Positions 46,702-55,469 of a stretch of DNA of 64,000 bases are shown here, in pieces (within the stretch, counting starts at the first letter, position 1; each line of letters begins with the position of its first letter). The notes beneath the pieces were generated by a model. That model worked only from the letters and a program-made list of their open reading frames with translations. It was not told the origin of the DNA and made no database searches. The translations under genes were made by a program, and so were the position numbers. Origin of the DNA: Pseudomonas oryzicola (GTDB lineage Bacteria > Pseudomonadota > Gammaproteobacteria > Pseudomonadales > Pseudomonadaceae); assembly GCF_014269185.2 (NCBI RefSeq), contig NZ_JABWRZ020000001.1, forward strand, positions 459,001 to 523,000. Reading direction: 5' to 3'.

Positions 46702-47331
46702 TCAGCGCTTGGCCAGATTCAGCTGTTGCTGGTCTTTCGGCAGCACCCGCTTGGCCACTACATAGTGCTGCTGCCAGTAAGGCTTGCTCAGGGTGTCGAT
46801 GCTCACCCGCTTGCCACGACGCGGGGCATGGATGAAGCGGTCATTGCCCAGGTAGATGGCAACGTGGTTCACCCGACGGCTCTTGATGTTGAAGAAGATC
46901 AGGTCGCCTGGTTTGAGGTCGCCCTTGGCCACCTTGACTCCCTGGCCCTGGGCCATGGCGTTGGAAGTGCGGGGCAGGTCGACGTCGGCGACATCGTTGA
47001 AGGCGTACTTGACCAGCCCGCTGCAGTCGAAGCCCTTCTTCGGGCTGCTGCCGCCCCAGACGTAAGGGGTGCCGAGCACATTTACCGCGCGGCTGAGCAC
47101 ATCGCTGCTCTGCTTCGGCGACATGGCAATGGCTGGCACGCTGCTGCGGCTGCTGGCTGCATTGTTTGGCCGGGTGCGCAGGGTGGTCTGCTTGGCCGGT
47201 GCGTGTCTCACCGAGGCATTGGTGGTGTAGCCGGTGAAACCATTGGGAAGACGTTGCTCACGATTGGTGGCGTGGGCGGCCAGGGGCAATAATAGGCAGA
47301 GGGTCAGCCATGTCTTGAGTAAAGGCGGCAT
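46702..47331 (-). CDS. NlpC/P60-family peptidoglycan endopeptidase
   Basis: This 209-residue exported cysteine peptidase cleaves stem peptides of peptidoglycan. The signal peptide ends near residue 22 (LAAHA-TN). The NlpC/P60 domain (about residues 75-200) has its Cys in KKGFDCSGLVKYAF, a first His in RRVNHVAIYLGN and a second in FIHAPRRGK. There is no lipobox, unlike Spr-type lipoproteins, so it is probably soluble in the periplasm. It is convergent with pilT. Confidence 0.9.
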   Translation of the reverse strand: MPPLLKTWLTLCLLLPLAAHATNREQRLPNGFTGYTTNASVRHAPAKQTTLRTRPNNAASSRSSVPAIAMSPKQSSDVLSRAVNVLGTPYVWGGSSPKKGFDCSGLVKYAFNDVADVDLPRTSNAMAQGQGVKVAKGDLKPGDLIFFNIKSRRVNHVAIYLGNDRFIHAPRRGKRVSIDTLSKPYWQQHYVVAKRVLPKDQQQLNLAKR

Positions 47332-47497
47332 AGATGAAGCTCTTATGAATAGTTGTGTGTTGGGCGCGCAACTTTATAACAGCTTTTTGATCAGTCTTTG
47401 ATCCGTTGGTCGACTGTCAGGGTGCCGTACGTCGGCCTGCAACAAGAAAGTCACATTTTTTTTTAGAAAATTTTTGGATAACCCGCAGGAGCTACGA

Positions 47498-47917
47498 ATG
47501 AACAGTTATCAACACGGAGCGCCGTTTCACGATACCCACAGCAAGACCATTGGCTACCTGTTGTGGATTTTCGGTTTCACCGGGTCGCATCGCTTTTACT
47601 ACGGCAAGCCCGTTACCGGCACCATCTGGTTCCTGACCCTGGGCCTGCTGGGCATCGGCTGGCTGATTGACCTGTTCCTGATCCCGTCCATGGACCGTGA
47701 AGCCGACTTGAGGTTCCAGTCCGGGCGTATCGACTACAACATTGCCTGGATTCTGCTGACCTTTCTCGGGGTGTTTGGCCTGCACCGGCTGTACCAGGGC
47801 AAGTGGGTGACCGCGATCATCTACTTCTTTACCGGCGGGCTGTGCCTGGTGGGGGTGCTGTATGACTTCTGGACGCTGAACAGCCAGGTTTCCGAGCGGA
47901 ATTCGGGGCGGGCTTAA
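47498..47917 (+). CDS. TM2-domain membrane protein
   Basis: This 139-residue protein has two TM2 modules in tandem. SKTIGYLLWIFGFTGSHRFYYGKPVTGTIWFLTLGLLGIGWLIDLF is the first and YNIAWILLTFLGVFGLHRLYQGKWVTA the second. AGGAG lies 6 bases before ATG 47498. A TTG at 47474 in frame is less likely. The upstream 165-base gap has a very AT-rich block (47454-47479) suited to a promoter. The function is unknown. Confidence 0.85.
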   Translation: MNSYQHGAPFHDTHSKTIGYLLWIFGFTGSHRFYYGKPVTGTIWFLTLGLLGIGWLIDLFLIPSMDREADLRFQSGRIDYNIAWILLTFLGVFGLHRLYQGKWVTAIIYFFTGGLCLVGVLYDFWTLNSQVSERNSGRA

Positions 47918-47923
47918 GGCACA

Positions 47924-47943
47924 GGGGGCTGCAAAGCGCCCCC
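47924..47943. repeat. Small hairpin repeat, copy 3 of 4
   Basis: GGGGGCTGCAAAGCGCCCCC is a variant of the 7252 hairpin with one side shortened. It lies between the convergent TM2 and SPOR genes, 11 bases past the SPOR-gene stop. Confidence 0.6.
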
Positions 47944-47954
47944 CGGAATGCAGG

Positions 47955-48653
47955 TTACTGACGGGTCTGCCGCTGTTGCAGCAGCAGGTTGCTGAAACCA
48001 GCCCCGGCCAGCTGCTTCTGTGCCCCGGTCAACTGCTCGCGGTTACTGAACGGGCCGACCATGACGCGGTACCAGGTTTCGTCCTTGACCGTGCCCGACT
48101 CCACCTTCACCGCCTGGCCCAGCAGGATGATCTGCGCGCGCACCTTGTCGGCGTCAGCCTGCTTGCGGAACGAGCCAGCCTGCAGGAAGAACTGGGTGGT
48201 GGCCGCCGGCTTGATCACCGGTGGCGCCGGCGGCGGGGTCTGGCCCATCAGCGCCGCCTGGGCCCGCGCCGTGTCGATCTTTGCCGCTTCGGCGGGGGTC
48301 ACCGGTGCCACCGGTTGGGCCGGGACGGGCGGCGTTTTCTCCGGCACGGCTTCCGGCGGCACGATCACCTCGGTCTCCGGCAGCAGGGTATAGAAGTCAT
48401 ACTTCGGCTTCACCGGCTGCTGCGACGAGGCTTGCGCCGTCTTGCCGGCTTCGGCCACTTTTTCCGGCTTCTGCTGCTCGGGCTTGGCCCGCTTGATGTC
48501 TTCGCCACCAGGCTCGAGCTTCATCAGGAATACGATGAACGCGCCTACGGTCAGGCCGACCGCCAGCCACACCCAACCGGGAATCGGCTGCTTGGCCGGC
48601 GCCGTCTGACGGCTGGCGCCGCGTTTTGGGGCAGGTTTTTTCTTGGCAGCCAA
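47955..48653 (-). CDS. FtsN-like SPOR-domain cell-division protein
   Basis: This 232-residue bitopic membrane protein has a Lys-rich cytoplasmic start (AAKKKPAPKRG), one helix near residues 27-45 (WVWLAVGLTVGAFIVFLM), and a Pro/Ala/Glu-rich periplasmic linker. The C-terminal SPOR domain (FFLQAGSFRKQADADKVRAQ, then WYRVMVGPFSNREQ) binds denuded glycan at the septum. The architecture is that of FtsN. The start is TTG 48653, one base after the argS stop; no ATG exists upstream of the helix. It is presumably coupled to argS. Confidence 0.88.
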   Translation of the reverse strand: MAAKKKPAPKRGASRQTAPAKQPIPGWVWLAVGLTVGAFIVFLMKLEPGGEDIKRAKPEQQKPEKVAEAGKTAQASSQQPVKPKYDFYTLLPETEVIVPPEAVPEKTPPVPAQPVAPVTPAEAAKIDTARAQAALMGQTPPPAPPVIKPAATTQFFLQAGSFRKQADADKVRAQIILLGQAVKVESGTVKDETWYRVMVGPFSNREQLTGAQKQLAGAGFSNLLLQQRQTRQ

Positions 48654-48654
48654 C

Positions 48655-50391
48655 TTACATGCGCTCCAGGGTTTCCAGGCCGAGCAGTTCCAGACCTTGC
48701 TTGAGGGTGCGGCCAGTCAGGGCCGCCAGGCGCAAGCGGCTCTGCTGCTGTTCTGCAGTTTCGGCGGCGAGGATCGGGCAGTTCTCGTAGAAACTGGAGA
48801 ACAGCCCTGCCAGGTCGTACAGGTAGCTGCACAGCACGTGCGGTGTGCCCTTGTCGGCCACGTTGTTGAGGATTTCGCCAAACTGCGCCAGGCGCGCGGC
48901 CAGGTCCTGCTCGTGGGGGGCTTGCAGCACGATGCTGCCGTCGACTTGGTCAAAGGCCTTGCCCAGTTTGCGGAACACACCGGCCACGCGGGTGTAGGCG
49001 TACAGCAGGTAAGGCGCGGTGTTGCCTTCGAAGTTGAGCATCAGCTCGAAGTTGAAGCTGTAGTCGCTGGTGCGGTGCTTGGACAGGTCGGCGTACTTCA
49101 CCGCGCCGATGCCCACCACTTCGCCGATGCGGCGCAGTTCTTCGTCGGCCAGGCTCGGGTTCTTTTCCTTGACCAGTGCGTAGGCGCGCTCCTTGGCCTC
49201 GGTGAGCAGGTCGATCAACTTCACGGTGCCGCCGTCACGGGTCTTGAATGGACGGCCGTCGGCGCCGTTCATGGTACCGAAGCCCATGTGTTCCATCTGC
49301 ATCGGGTGGCCGACGAAGCCTGCGCGGCGCGCAACTTCGAATACCTGGTTGAAATGCAGGGCCTGGCGCTGGTCGACGAAATACAGGGCGCGGTCAGCCT
49401 TGAGCACGTTGCTGCGGTAGCGCACGGCGGCCAGGTCGGTGGTGGCGTACAGGTAGCCGCCGTCGGCCTTCTGCACGATCACCGGCAGAGGCTCGCCTTC
49501 GCTGTTCTTGAACTCCTCGAGGAATACGCACTGGGCGCCCTGGTCTTCGACCAGCAGGCCCTTGGCCTTGAGGTCGGCTACCACGTTGGCCAGGTCAGCG
49601 TTGTAGGCGCTCTCGCCCATCACGTCGGCCATGGTCAGCTTGACGTTGAGCAGCTCGTAGGTCTTCTGGCAATGCGACAGCGAAATGTCCTTGAAGCGTG
49701 TCCACAGTGCCATGCAGTCCGGGTCGCCGGCCTGCAGCTTGACCACCAGGCCACGGGCCCGGGTGGCGAATTCCTCGGATTCGTCGAAGCGCTTCTTGGC
49801 GGCGCGGTAGAAGTTCTCCAGGTCCGACAGCTCGTCGCTGGTGATCGGGTTTTCTTCCAGGTAGGCCAGCAGCATGCCGAACTGGGTACCCCAGTCGCCC
49901 ACGTGGTTCTGGCGGATCACCTCGTCGCCAAGGAATTCCAGGACGCGCGCCACGCTGTCACCGATGATGGTCGAACGCAGGTGGCCAACGTGCATTTCCT
50001 TGGCCAGGTTGGGCGCCGACATGTCGATCACCACCTTTTGCGCAGGGCCGGCCTTGCGTGCACCCAGGTGGGCATCGGCCAGCGCGGCATCCAGGCGGTT
50101 GGCCAGGGCGGCGGTATTCTGGAAGAAGTTGAGGAAGCCGGGGCCGGCGATCTCGACCTTGCTGATGTCAGCGCTGGGGGGCAGGGCGTCGATCAGTTTT
50201 TCCGCCAGGTCGCGTGGTTTCATGCCGGCCGGCTTGGCCAGCATCATGGCGATGTTGCTGGCGAAGTCGCCGTGGGTCTTGTCCCGGGCGTTTTCCACCT
50301 GGATCGCCGGCGACAGCCCTTCAGGCAGCACACCGTCGGTGACGAGTTGGGTGAGGGCTTGCTGGATCAGCTGGCGAATGGTGTCTTTCAT
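48655..50391 (-). CDS. argS: Arginyl-tRNA synthetase
   Basis: This 578-residue class I synthetase charges tRNA-Arg. The HIGH motif is HVGH in [20 protein letters not shown]. The KMSKS region is replaced by a non-canonical KTRDGG, as in most ArgRS. The N-terminal Add-1 domain and C-terminal anticodon-binding DALR domain are present. ATG 50391 is the family start. It lies downstream of priA on the same strand after a 119-base gap. Confidence 0.97.
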   Translation of the reverse strand: MKDTIRQLIQQALTQLVTDGVLPEGLSPAIQVENARDKTHGDFASNIAMMLAKPAGMKPRDLAEKLIDALPPSADISKVEIAGPGFLNFFQNTAALANRLDAALADAHLGARKAGPAQKVVIDMSAPNLAKEMHVGHLRSTIIGDSVARVLEFLGDEVIRQNHVGDWGTQFGMLLAYLEENPITSDELSDLENFYRAAKKRFDESEEFATRARGLVVKLQAGDPDCMALWTRFKDISLSHCQKTYELLNVKLTMADVMGESAYNADLANVVADLKAKGLLVEDQGAQCVFLEEFKNSEGEPLPVIVQKADGGYLYATTDLAAVRYRSNVLKADRALYFVDQRQALHFNQVFEVARRAGFVGHPMQMEHMGFGTMNGADGRPFKTRDGGTVKLIDLLTEAKERAYALVKEKNPSLADEELRRIGEVVGIGAVKYADLSKHRTSDYSFNFELMLNFEGNTAPYLLYAYTRVAGVFRKLGKAFDQVDGSIVLQAPHEQDLAARLAQFGEILNNVADKGTPHVLCSYLYDLAGLFSSFYENCPILAAETAEQQQSRLRLAALTGRTLKQGLELLGLETLERM

Positions 50392-50488
50392 GGGGATCTC
50401 TTTTCGACCGCAAGCGCGGTGGAGCGCTTGGATGCGCAGGTGGAAAAACTGGACATTATCCGTGGCTGGGAGCGGGTTGCCAACCTTT

Positions 50489-50505
50489 GGGCTGCAAAGC
50501 AGCCC
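50489..50505. repeat. Small hairpin repeat, copy 4 of 4
   Basis: GGGCTGCAAAGCAGCCC is the 7252 hairpin core, 5 bases past the priA stop on the minus strand. Confidence 0.65.
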
Positions 50506-50510
50506 CGGTA

Positions 50511-52730
50511 TCAGTAAAGGTCTACCGGGTCGACATCCAGCGACCAGCGCACCTGGCGCCCACTCGGCATCTGCTCCAACACTAGCAACCAGGCACTGAT
50601 CAGTCGATGCAAAGGCGCGCGGGTATTGGCCTGTATCAACAGTTGCGCGCGGAAGCGCCCGGCCCGCCGTTCCATTGGCGCCGGCACCGGCCCCAACAGC
50701 TCGATGCCCGCCAGGTGCTGCTCGGCTACCAGGCGCTCGGCAGCGGCGCAGGCCTCGTCAAGGAAGCCTTCGGCCTGCCCGGGTCTGTGTGCTTCGGCGC
50801 GCAGCAGCGCCAGGTGCGAGTAGGGTGGCAGCCCAGCGGCACGGCGTTCCTGCAGGGCCTGCTCGGCAAATGCGAAGTAGCCCTGTTCGGTCAGTTGCAC
50901 CAGCAGCGGGTGGTCGGCCAGGTGGGTCTGGATGATGACCTTGCCTGGCTCTTCGGCGCGCCCGGCACGCCCGGCCACCTGCACGATCAGCTGCGCCATG
51001 CGCTCGCTGGCGCGGAAATCGCCGGAGAACAGCCCGCCATCGGCGTCGAGGATGGCCACCAGGGTCACCCGCGGGAAATGGTGGCCCTTGGCGAGCATCT
51101 GGGTGCCGACAAGGATACTCGGCTGGCCACGCTGGATAGTGCTGAACAGGTTATGCATGGCGTCCTTGCGCGCCGTGCTGTCGCGGTCCACGCGCAGAAT
51201 CGGGAAATCCGGGAACAGTACCTTGAGGCGCTCTTCGGCCCGCTCGGTGCCGGCGCCGACCGGGCGCAGGTCGACGTGGTTGCATTGTGGGCACTGGTGC
51301 GGCAGGCGTTCGTCATAACCGCAATGGTGGCAGCGCAGCACGCCGGAGCGCTGGTGCACGGTCATGCGCGCGTCGCAGCGTGGGCATTCCGACAGCCAGC
51401 CGCAGTCATGGCATAGCAAGGTCGGGGCGAAGCCGCGGCGGTTGAGGAACACCAGCACTTGCTGGCCCGCCTCCAGTGTCTGGCGGATGGCCTGCTGCAA
51501 CGGGCCGCTGATGCCACTGTCCAGCGGCAGGCTCTTCACGTCCAGGCGCAGCATGCGCGGTGGGCGTGCGCCGCCGGCGCGCTGGTTCATGCGCAACAGG
51601 CGGTAGCGCCCGTTCAGGGCGTTGTGCAGGGTTTCCAGCGACGGCGTGGCCGAGCCGAGCAGGATCGGGATGTTCTCCTGGTGGGCCCGCACCAGCGCCA
51701 GGTCGCGGGCGTGGTAGCGCAGGCCTTCCTGCTGTTTATAGGAGCCGTCATGTTCTTCGTCGATGATGATCAGGCCGGGGTTTTTCATCGGCGTGAACAA
51801 TGCCGAGCGGGTGCCGATGATGATGTCGGCCTCGCCGTCCCTGGCCGCCAGCCAGGCATCGAGGCGCTCGCGGTCGTTCACCGCCGAATGCAGCAGGGCG
51901 ATGCGGGCGTTGAAGCGTTGTTCGAAACGCGCCAGCGTTTGCGGGCCGAGGTTGATCTCCGGGATCAGCACCAGTGCCTGCTTGCCGGCCTCCAGGGTTT
52001 CCCGGATCAGTTGCAGGTAGACCTCGGTCTTGCCGCTACCGGTCACGCCAGCCAGCAGGAACGCCGCGAAGCCGCCGAAGCCTTCGCGCACGGCGTCAAA
52101 GGCCTCGCGCTGCTCGTCGTTGAGCGGCAGTTCAGGTTGTGCCAGCCAGTGTTCGTGGCGCAGCGCCGGCAGGTGGCGGCGCACTTCGATCTGCACCAGG
52201 TCCTTGGCCAGCAGCAGGTCGAGGCTGTCCTTGTTCAGGTTGAGTTTGGCCAGCAGGCTGTGGGCCACGCCGTGCGGATGCTGGGCCAGGGTCTTGAGCG
52301 CGTCGCGCTGGCGTGGGGCGCGGGCGATGCGCGGGTCTTCCAGGCGAGCACCGGGGGCGACGTGCCAGAAGCGCTCCTGGCGCATCTCGGCGGGTTCGCC
52401 CTGACGCAGCAGCGTTGGCAGGGCCCAGCTCAGGGTATCGCCCAGGCTGTGCTGGTAGTACTGGGCTGTCCACAGGCACAGCTTGAACAGCGACGGCGGG
52501 ACCGGTGACACCGGGTCGAGCAGGGCGCTGGCCGGTTTCAGCTTGTCTGCCGGCACTTCGCTGTGCTCGCAGACCTCCACCAGCACACCGATCATTTCGC
52601 GGCGGCCGAACGGCACGCGGATACGCATGCCCGGGGTCAGGGCCTGGCGCGCCATGCTCGCCGGTGCCTTGTAGTCGAACAGGCGACGCAGCGGGGAGGG
52701 CAGGGCAAGGCGCAGGATGACGTCGGACAC
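50511..52730 (-). CDS. priA: Primosomal helicase PriA
   Basis: This 739-residue superfamily 2 helicase restarts stalled replication forks. Walker A is GVTGSGKTE, the DEAH-type box is [11 protein letters not shown], and the zinc-binding region has cysteines in [19 protein letters not shown] and CHHCGY. The start is GTG 52730 ([14 protein letters not shown]), giving the P. aeruginosa-like length; another in-frame GTG at 52805 would overlap the rpmE promoter. It is divergent from rpmE. Confidence 0.95.
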   Translation of the reverse strand: MSDVILRLALPSPLRRLFDYKAPASMARQALTPGMRIRVPFGRREMIGVLVEVCEHSEVPADKLKPASALLDPVSPVPPSLFKLCLWTAQYYQHSLGDTLSWALPTLLRQGEPAEMRQERFWHVAPGARLEDPRIARAPRQRDALKTLAQHPHGVAHSLLAKLNLNKDSLDLLLAKDLVQIEVRRHLPALRHEHWLAQPELPLNDEQREAFDAVREGFGGFAAFLLAGVTGSGKTEVYLQLIRETLEAGKQALVLIPEINLGPQTLARFEQRFNARIALLHSAVNDRERLDAWLAARDGEADIIIGTRSALFTPMKNPGLIIIDEEHDGSYKQQEGLRYHARDLALVRAHQENIPILLGSATPSLETLHNALNGRYRLLRMNQRAGGARPPRMLRLDVKSLPLDSGISGPLQQAIRQTLEAGQQVLVFLNRRGFAPTLLCHDCGWLSECPRCDARMTVHQRSGVLRCHHCGYDERLPHQCPQCNHVDLRPVGAGTERAEERLKVLFPDFPILRVDRDSTARKDAMHNLFSTIQRGQPSILVGTQMLAKGHHFPRVTLVAILDADGGLFSGDFRASERMAQLIVQVAGRAGRAEEPGKVIIQTHLADHPLLVQLTEQGYFAFAEQALQERRAAGLPPYSHLALLRAEAHRPGQAEGFLDEACAAAERLVAEQHLAGIELLGPVPAPMERRAGRFRAQLLIQANTRAPLHRLISAWLLVLEQMPSGRQVRWSLDVDPVDLY

Positions 52731-52799
52731 GCGGAAAGTCTCGGAGGGCGTTTCAAGAACTGGCGAGCCTAGCAGACGACGGTCGGTGCAAGCGACAAC

Positions 52800-52827
52800 T
52801 TGCACTGGCGCGACGCTCTGGTATTAT
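52800..52827 (+). promoter_or_regulatory. Sigma-70-type promoter of rpmE
   Basis: TTGCAC (52800-52805), a 16-base spacer and TATTAT (52822-52827) resemble the housekeeping consensus. Transcription would start about 65 bases before the rpmE ATG. Confidence 0.55.
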
Positions 52828-52897
52828 TCGCCGCCTAATTACGTGCGGTATTCAACAATTGGTGTTGGGTGGCGGCACGCAGCTCGAGGAAGTGACC

Positions 52898-53113
52898 ATG
52901 AAAGCAGATATTCATCCGAACTACGAAGTAGTTGCAGTCACCTGCAGCTGCGGCAACAAGTTCGAAACTCGTTCGACCCTGGGCAGCACCCTGGCGATCG
53001 ACGTTTGCAACCTGTGCCACCCGTTCTACACCGGTAAGCAGAAAGTCCTGGACACCGGTGGTCGCGTACAGAAGTTCGCCGATCGCTTCGGTATGTTCGG
53101 TACCAAGAAGTAA
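52898..53113 (+). CDS. rpmE: 50S ribosomal protein L31 (zinc form)
   Basis: This 71-residue L31 has the four zinc ligands C16, C18, C37 and C40 ([16 protein letters not shown]), so it is the zinc-requiring primary paralogue and not the zinc-free YkgM form. GAGGAAG precedes ATG 52898. Its terminator lies inside the next reading frame, the nuclease gene that starts 2 bases after its stop. Confidence 0.98.
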   Translation: MKADIHPNYEVVAVTCSCGNKFETRSTLGSTLAIDVCNLCHPFYTGKQKVLDTGGRVQKFADRFGMFGTKK

Positions 53114-53115
53114 TC

Positions 53116-53937
53116 ATGCGCATGGCGAGCCCCTCGGGTTTCGCATTGCTGCAAAAAAAGGCGCCCCTCGTGGGCGCCTTTTTTATGGGCGTGATCTGGC
53201 ACCTTCCTGCCCAGGCGTTCTGCCCACTGCCAGACAAACCGCAACAGGTGGCCGTGCGCCAGGTTATAGATGGCGACACCTTGCGGCTGGTCGACGGTCG
53301 CAGCGTGCGGCTGATAGGCATCAATGCCCCGGAAATCGGCCGTAAGGGGCGTAGCAACGAGCCCTTTGCTGAGGCCGCCAAACAGCGCCTGCAGGCATTG
53401 GTCAAGGCCAGTGACGGGCGAGTCGGGCTGGTGCCGGGCATCGAAAGCAAAGACAAATACGGTCGAACACTGGCACATATTTACGCCAGCAATGGCGACA
53501 ATCTTGAAGCACAGTTGCTCGGCGAGGGCTTGGGCTATCGGGTGGCGGTTGCGCCCAATGTGCGTCTCAGCGCTTGCCAACAGCTTGCCGAGCAGGCGGC
53601 GCGCAAGGCGGGTGCCGGCCTGTGGCGACGCTCGCCAGTGCTGCGTGCCGGGGAGGTGCGGCAGTCCGGTTTCGCTGTTGTCGCTGGCCGTATCGAAGCT
53701 GTGCAGCGCAACCGTGGCGGAGTTTGGCTGAACCTGGACAAGGCCGTGGTGCTGCAGGTACCCGCTCGTCTGCAACACAACTTCCCCGCCAGCTTCTTCG
53801 ATAACCTCAAGGGACGCCAGGTCGAAGCACGCGGCTGGGTGCTGGATCGTTCCCGCAAGGGCGGCCTCAAGCCGGGGCAGCTGCGCTGGGTATTGCCACT
53901 GACCGATCCAAGCATGCTGGAGCATGTTTCAGGTTAA
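53116..53937 (+). CDS. Secreted SNase-family nuclease
   Basis: This 273-residue thermonuclease-like protein has an SNase domain at about residues 45-170. It contains VIDGDTLRL (metal Asp), RLIGINAPE with Arg and Glu of the catalytic set, and DKYGRTLAHIY with the second Arg. The staphylococcal Asp40/Thr41 calcium positions read Asn/Ala. A C-terminal OB-like region follows. From ATG 53116 the signal peptide is about 34 residues (KKAPLVGAFFMGVIWHLPAQA), and this stretch is encoded by the rpmE terminator. ATG 53185 is an alternative start, but it lacks a ribosome site and the basic region. Confidence 0.85.
   Translation: MRMASPSGFALLQKKAPLVGAFFMGVIWHLPAQAFCPLPDKPQQVAVRQVIDGDTLRLVDGRSVRLIGINAPEIGRKGRSNEPFAEAAKQRLQALVKASDGRVGLVPGIESKDKYGRTLAHIYASNGDNLEAQLLGEGLGYRVAVAPNVRLSACQQLAEQAARKAGAGLWRRSPVLRAGEVRQSGFAVVAGRIEAVQRNRGGVWLNLDKAVVLQVPARLQHNFPASFFDNLKGRQVEARGWVLDRSRKGGLKPGQLRWVLPLTDPSMLEHVSG
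53153..53184 (+). terminator. Intrinsic terminator of rpmE, inside the nuclease frame
   Basis: AAAGGCGCC (53157-53165) pairs perfectly with GGCGCCTTT (53173-53181), 7-base loop. It is flanked by A7 before and T6 after (53179-53184). It is 40 bases past the rpmE stop and overlaps codons 13-23 of the nuclease gene. Confidence 0.88.
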
Positions 53938-54114
53938 AAGTTGTAGACATTTCGCTATCGGATTGTACACACTGTCGGGCGTATGCCCCGTGGGTTATAG
54001 CGTAAAGTCGTAGGCTAAAGGCCTTGACACAAGTGACCGGCCAGTCTTGTGGCTCCCCGGCTCTTTGCGTATCCTCGGCGGTCCGTCAGAACAGTAAACA
54101 GCGGAATGCCCACC

Positions 54115-55383
54115 ATGTCAGACCTGAAAACCGCCGCTCTCGAATATCACGCCCAACCTCGTCCGGGGAAACTGAGCGTCGAACTTTCCAAGCCCACTGC
54201 CACCGCCCGTGACCTCGCCCTGGCCTACAGCCCAGGTGTTGCAGAGCCGGTGCGTGAAATCGGCCGTGATCCAGAGCTGGCTTACAAATACACCGGCAAA
54301 GGCAACCTGGTTGCGGTGATTTCCGATGGTACTGCCATCCTCGGTCTGGGCGACCTCGGCCCGCTGGCCTCCAAGCCGGTCATGGAAGGCAAGGGTGTAC
54401 TGTTCAAGCGTTTCGCCGGTATCGACGTGTTCGACATCGAAGTGGAGTCGGAGAGCCCGCAGGCATTCATCGACACCGTTCGCCGTATCTCGATCACCTT
54501 CGGTGGCATCAACCTCGAAGACATCAAGGCGCCTGAGTGCTTCGAGATCGAGCGCACCCTGATCGAACAGTGCGACATCCCGGTGTTCCACGATGACCAG
54601 CACGGCACTGCCATCGTGACCGCGGCCGGCATGATCAACGCCCTGGAAATCGCCGGCAAGAAGCTGGAAGACGCCAAGATCGTCTGCCTGGGTGCTGGCG
54701 CTGCCGCCATCTCCTGCATGAAGCTGCTGGTGAGCATGGGCGCCAAGGTCGAGAACATCTACATGATCGACCGCAGCGGCGTGATCCACGCTGGCCGCGA
54801 CGACCTGAACCAGTACAAGGCGCAGTTCGCCCACGCGACCGACAAGCGCACCCTGGCTGACGCCCTCAACGGTGCCGACGTGTTCGTAGGCCTGTCGGGC
54901 CCGAACCTGCTGAGCGCCGAAGGCCTGAAGTCGATGGCCGCCAACCCGATCGTGTTCGCCTGCTCGAACCCGGACCCGGAAATCTCGCCAGAGCTGGCTC
55001 ACGCCACCCGCAGCGACGTGATCATGGCTACCGGTCGCTCCGACTACCCGAACCAGGTCAACAACGTACTCGGCTTCCCGTTCATCTTCCGTGGTGCCCT
55101 GGACGTTCGCGCCAAGCGCATCAACGAAGAAATGAAGATCGCTGCCGCCATCGCCCTGAAGGACCTGGCCAAGCTGCCAGTGCCGAAGGAAGTCTGCGAA
55201 GCCTATGGCGTCGAAGGCCTGGAGTTCGGCCGCGAATACATCATTCCGAAGCCGCTGGACGCCCGCCTGATCACCGTCGTATCCGACGCCGTGGCCAAGG
55301 CCGCCATCGAATCCGGCGTAGCGACCCTGCCGTATCCGAAGCACTATCCGCTGACCAGCGTGGATGATGTGTTCAACGGCTGA
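54115..55383 (+). CDS. maeB: Malic enzyme (NADP-type, short form)
   Basis: This 422-residue enzyme decarboxylates malate to pyruvate. LAYSPGVAEPVREI and the GLGDLGPLASKPVMEGK catalytic block are present, as are FHDDQHGTAIVTAAG (metal site) and the Rossmann CLGAGAAAISCMKLL. It lacks the C-terminal phosphotransacetylase-like domain of E. coli MaeB (759 residues). The NADP preference is taken from the family name and not proved here. ATG 54115 (MSDLKTAALEYH) is preferred. It has its own terminator and is convergent with mrcA. Confidence 0.92.
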   Translation: MSDLKTAALEYHAQPRPGKLSVELSKPTATARDLALAYSPGVAEPVREIGRDPELAYKYTGKGNLVAVISDGTAILGLGDLGPLASKPVMEGKGVLFKRFAGIDVFDIEVESESPQAFIDTVRRISITFGGINLEDIKAPECFEIERTLIEQCDIPVFHDDQHGTAIVTAAGMINALEIAGKKLEDAKIVCLGAGAAAISCMKLLVSMGAKVENIYMIDRSGVIHAGRDDLNQYKAQFAHATDKRTLADALNGADVFVGLSGPNLLSAEGLKSMAANPIVFACSNPDPEISPELAHATRSDVIMATGRSDYPNQVNNVLGFPFIFRGALDVRAKRINEEMKIAAAIALKDLAKLPVPKEVCEAYGVEGLEFGREYIIPKPLDARLITVVSDAVAKAAIESGVATLPYPKHYPLTSVDDVFNG

Positions 55384-55400
55384 TTGCAGCTGAGCGACAC

Positions 55401-55435
55401 AAAAAAGCCCCGGCTCGCATGAGCCGGGGCTTTTT
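55401..55435. terminator. Bidirectional terminator maeB / mrcA
   Basis: AAGCCCCGGCTC (55405-55416) and GAGCCGGGGCTT (55421-55432) form a perfect 12-base stem with a 4-base loop, with A6 before and T5 after. It serves both convergent genes. Confidence 0.92.
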
Positions 55436-55469
55436 GTTTGCCGCTGTCCCGTCCTGACAGTGTTCTACT

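Noticed and set aside
48643..50517. 624-codon frame opposite argS
   Set aside because: Same reason; argS is complete and conserved, and the antisense product has no features.
54024..54052. Sigma-70 promoter for maeB starting at TTGACA 54024
   Set aside because: The -35 is perfect, but no -10 is found at 16-18 bases (TTGTGG), so the assignment is not supported.
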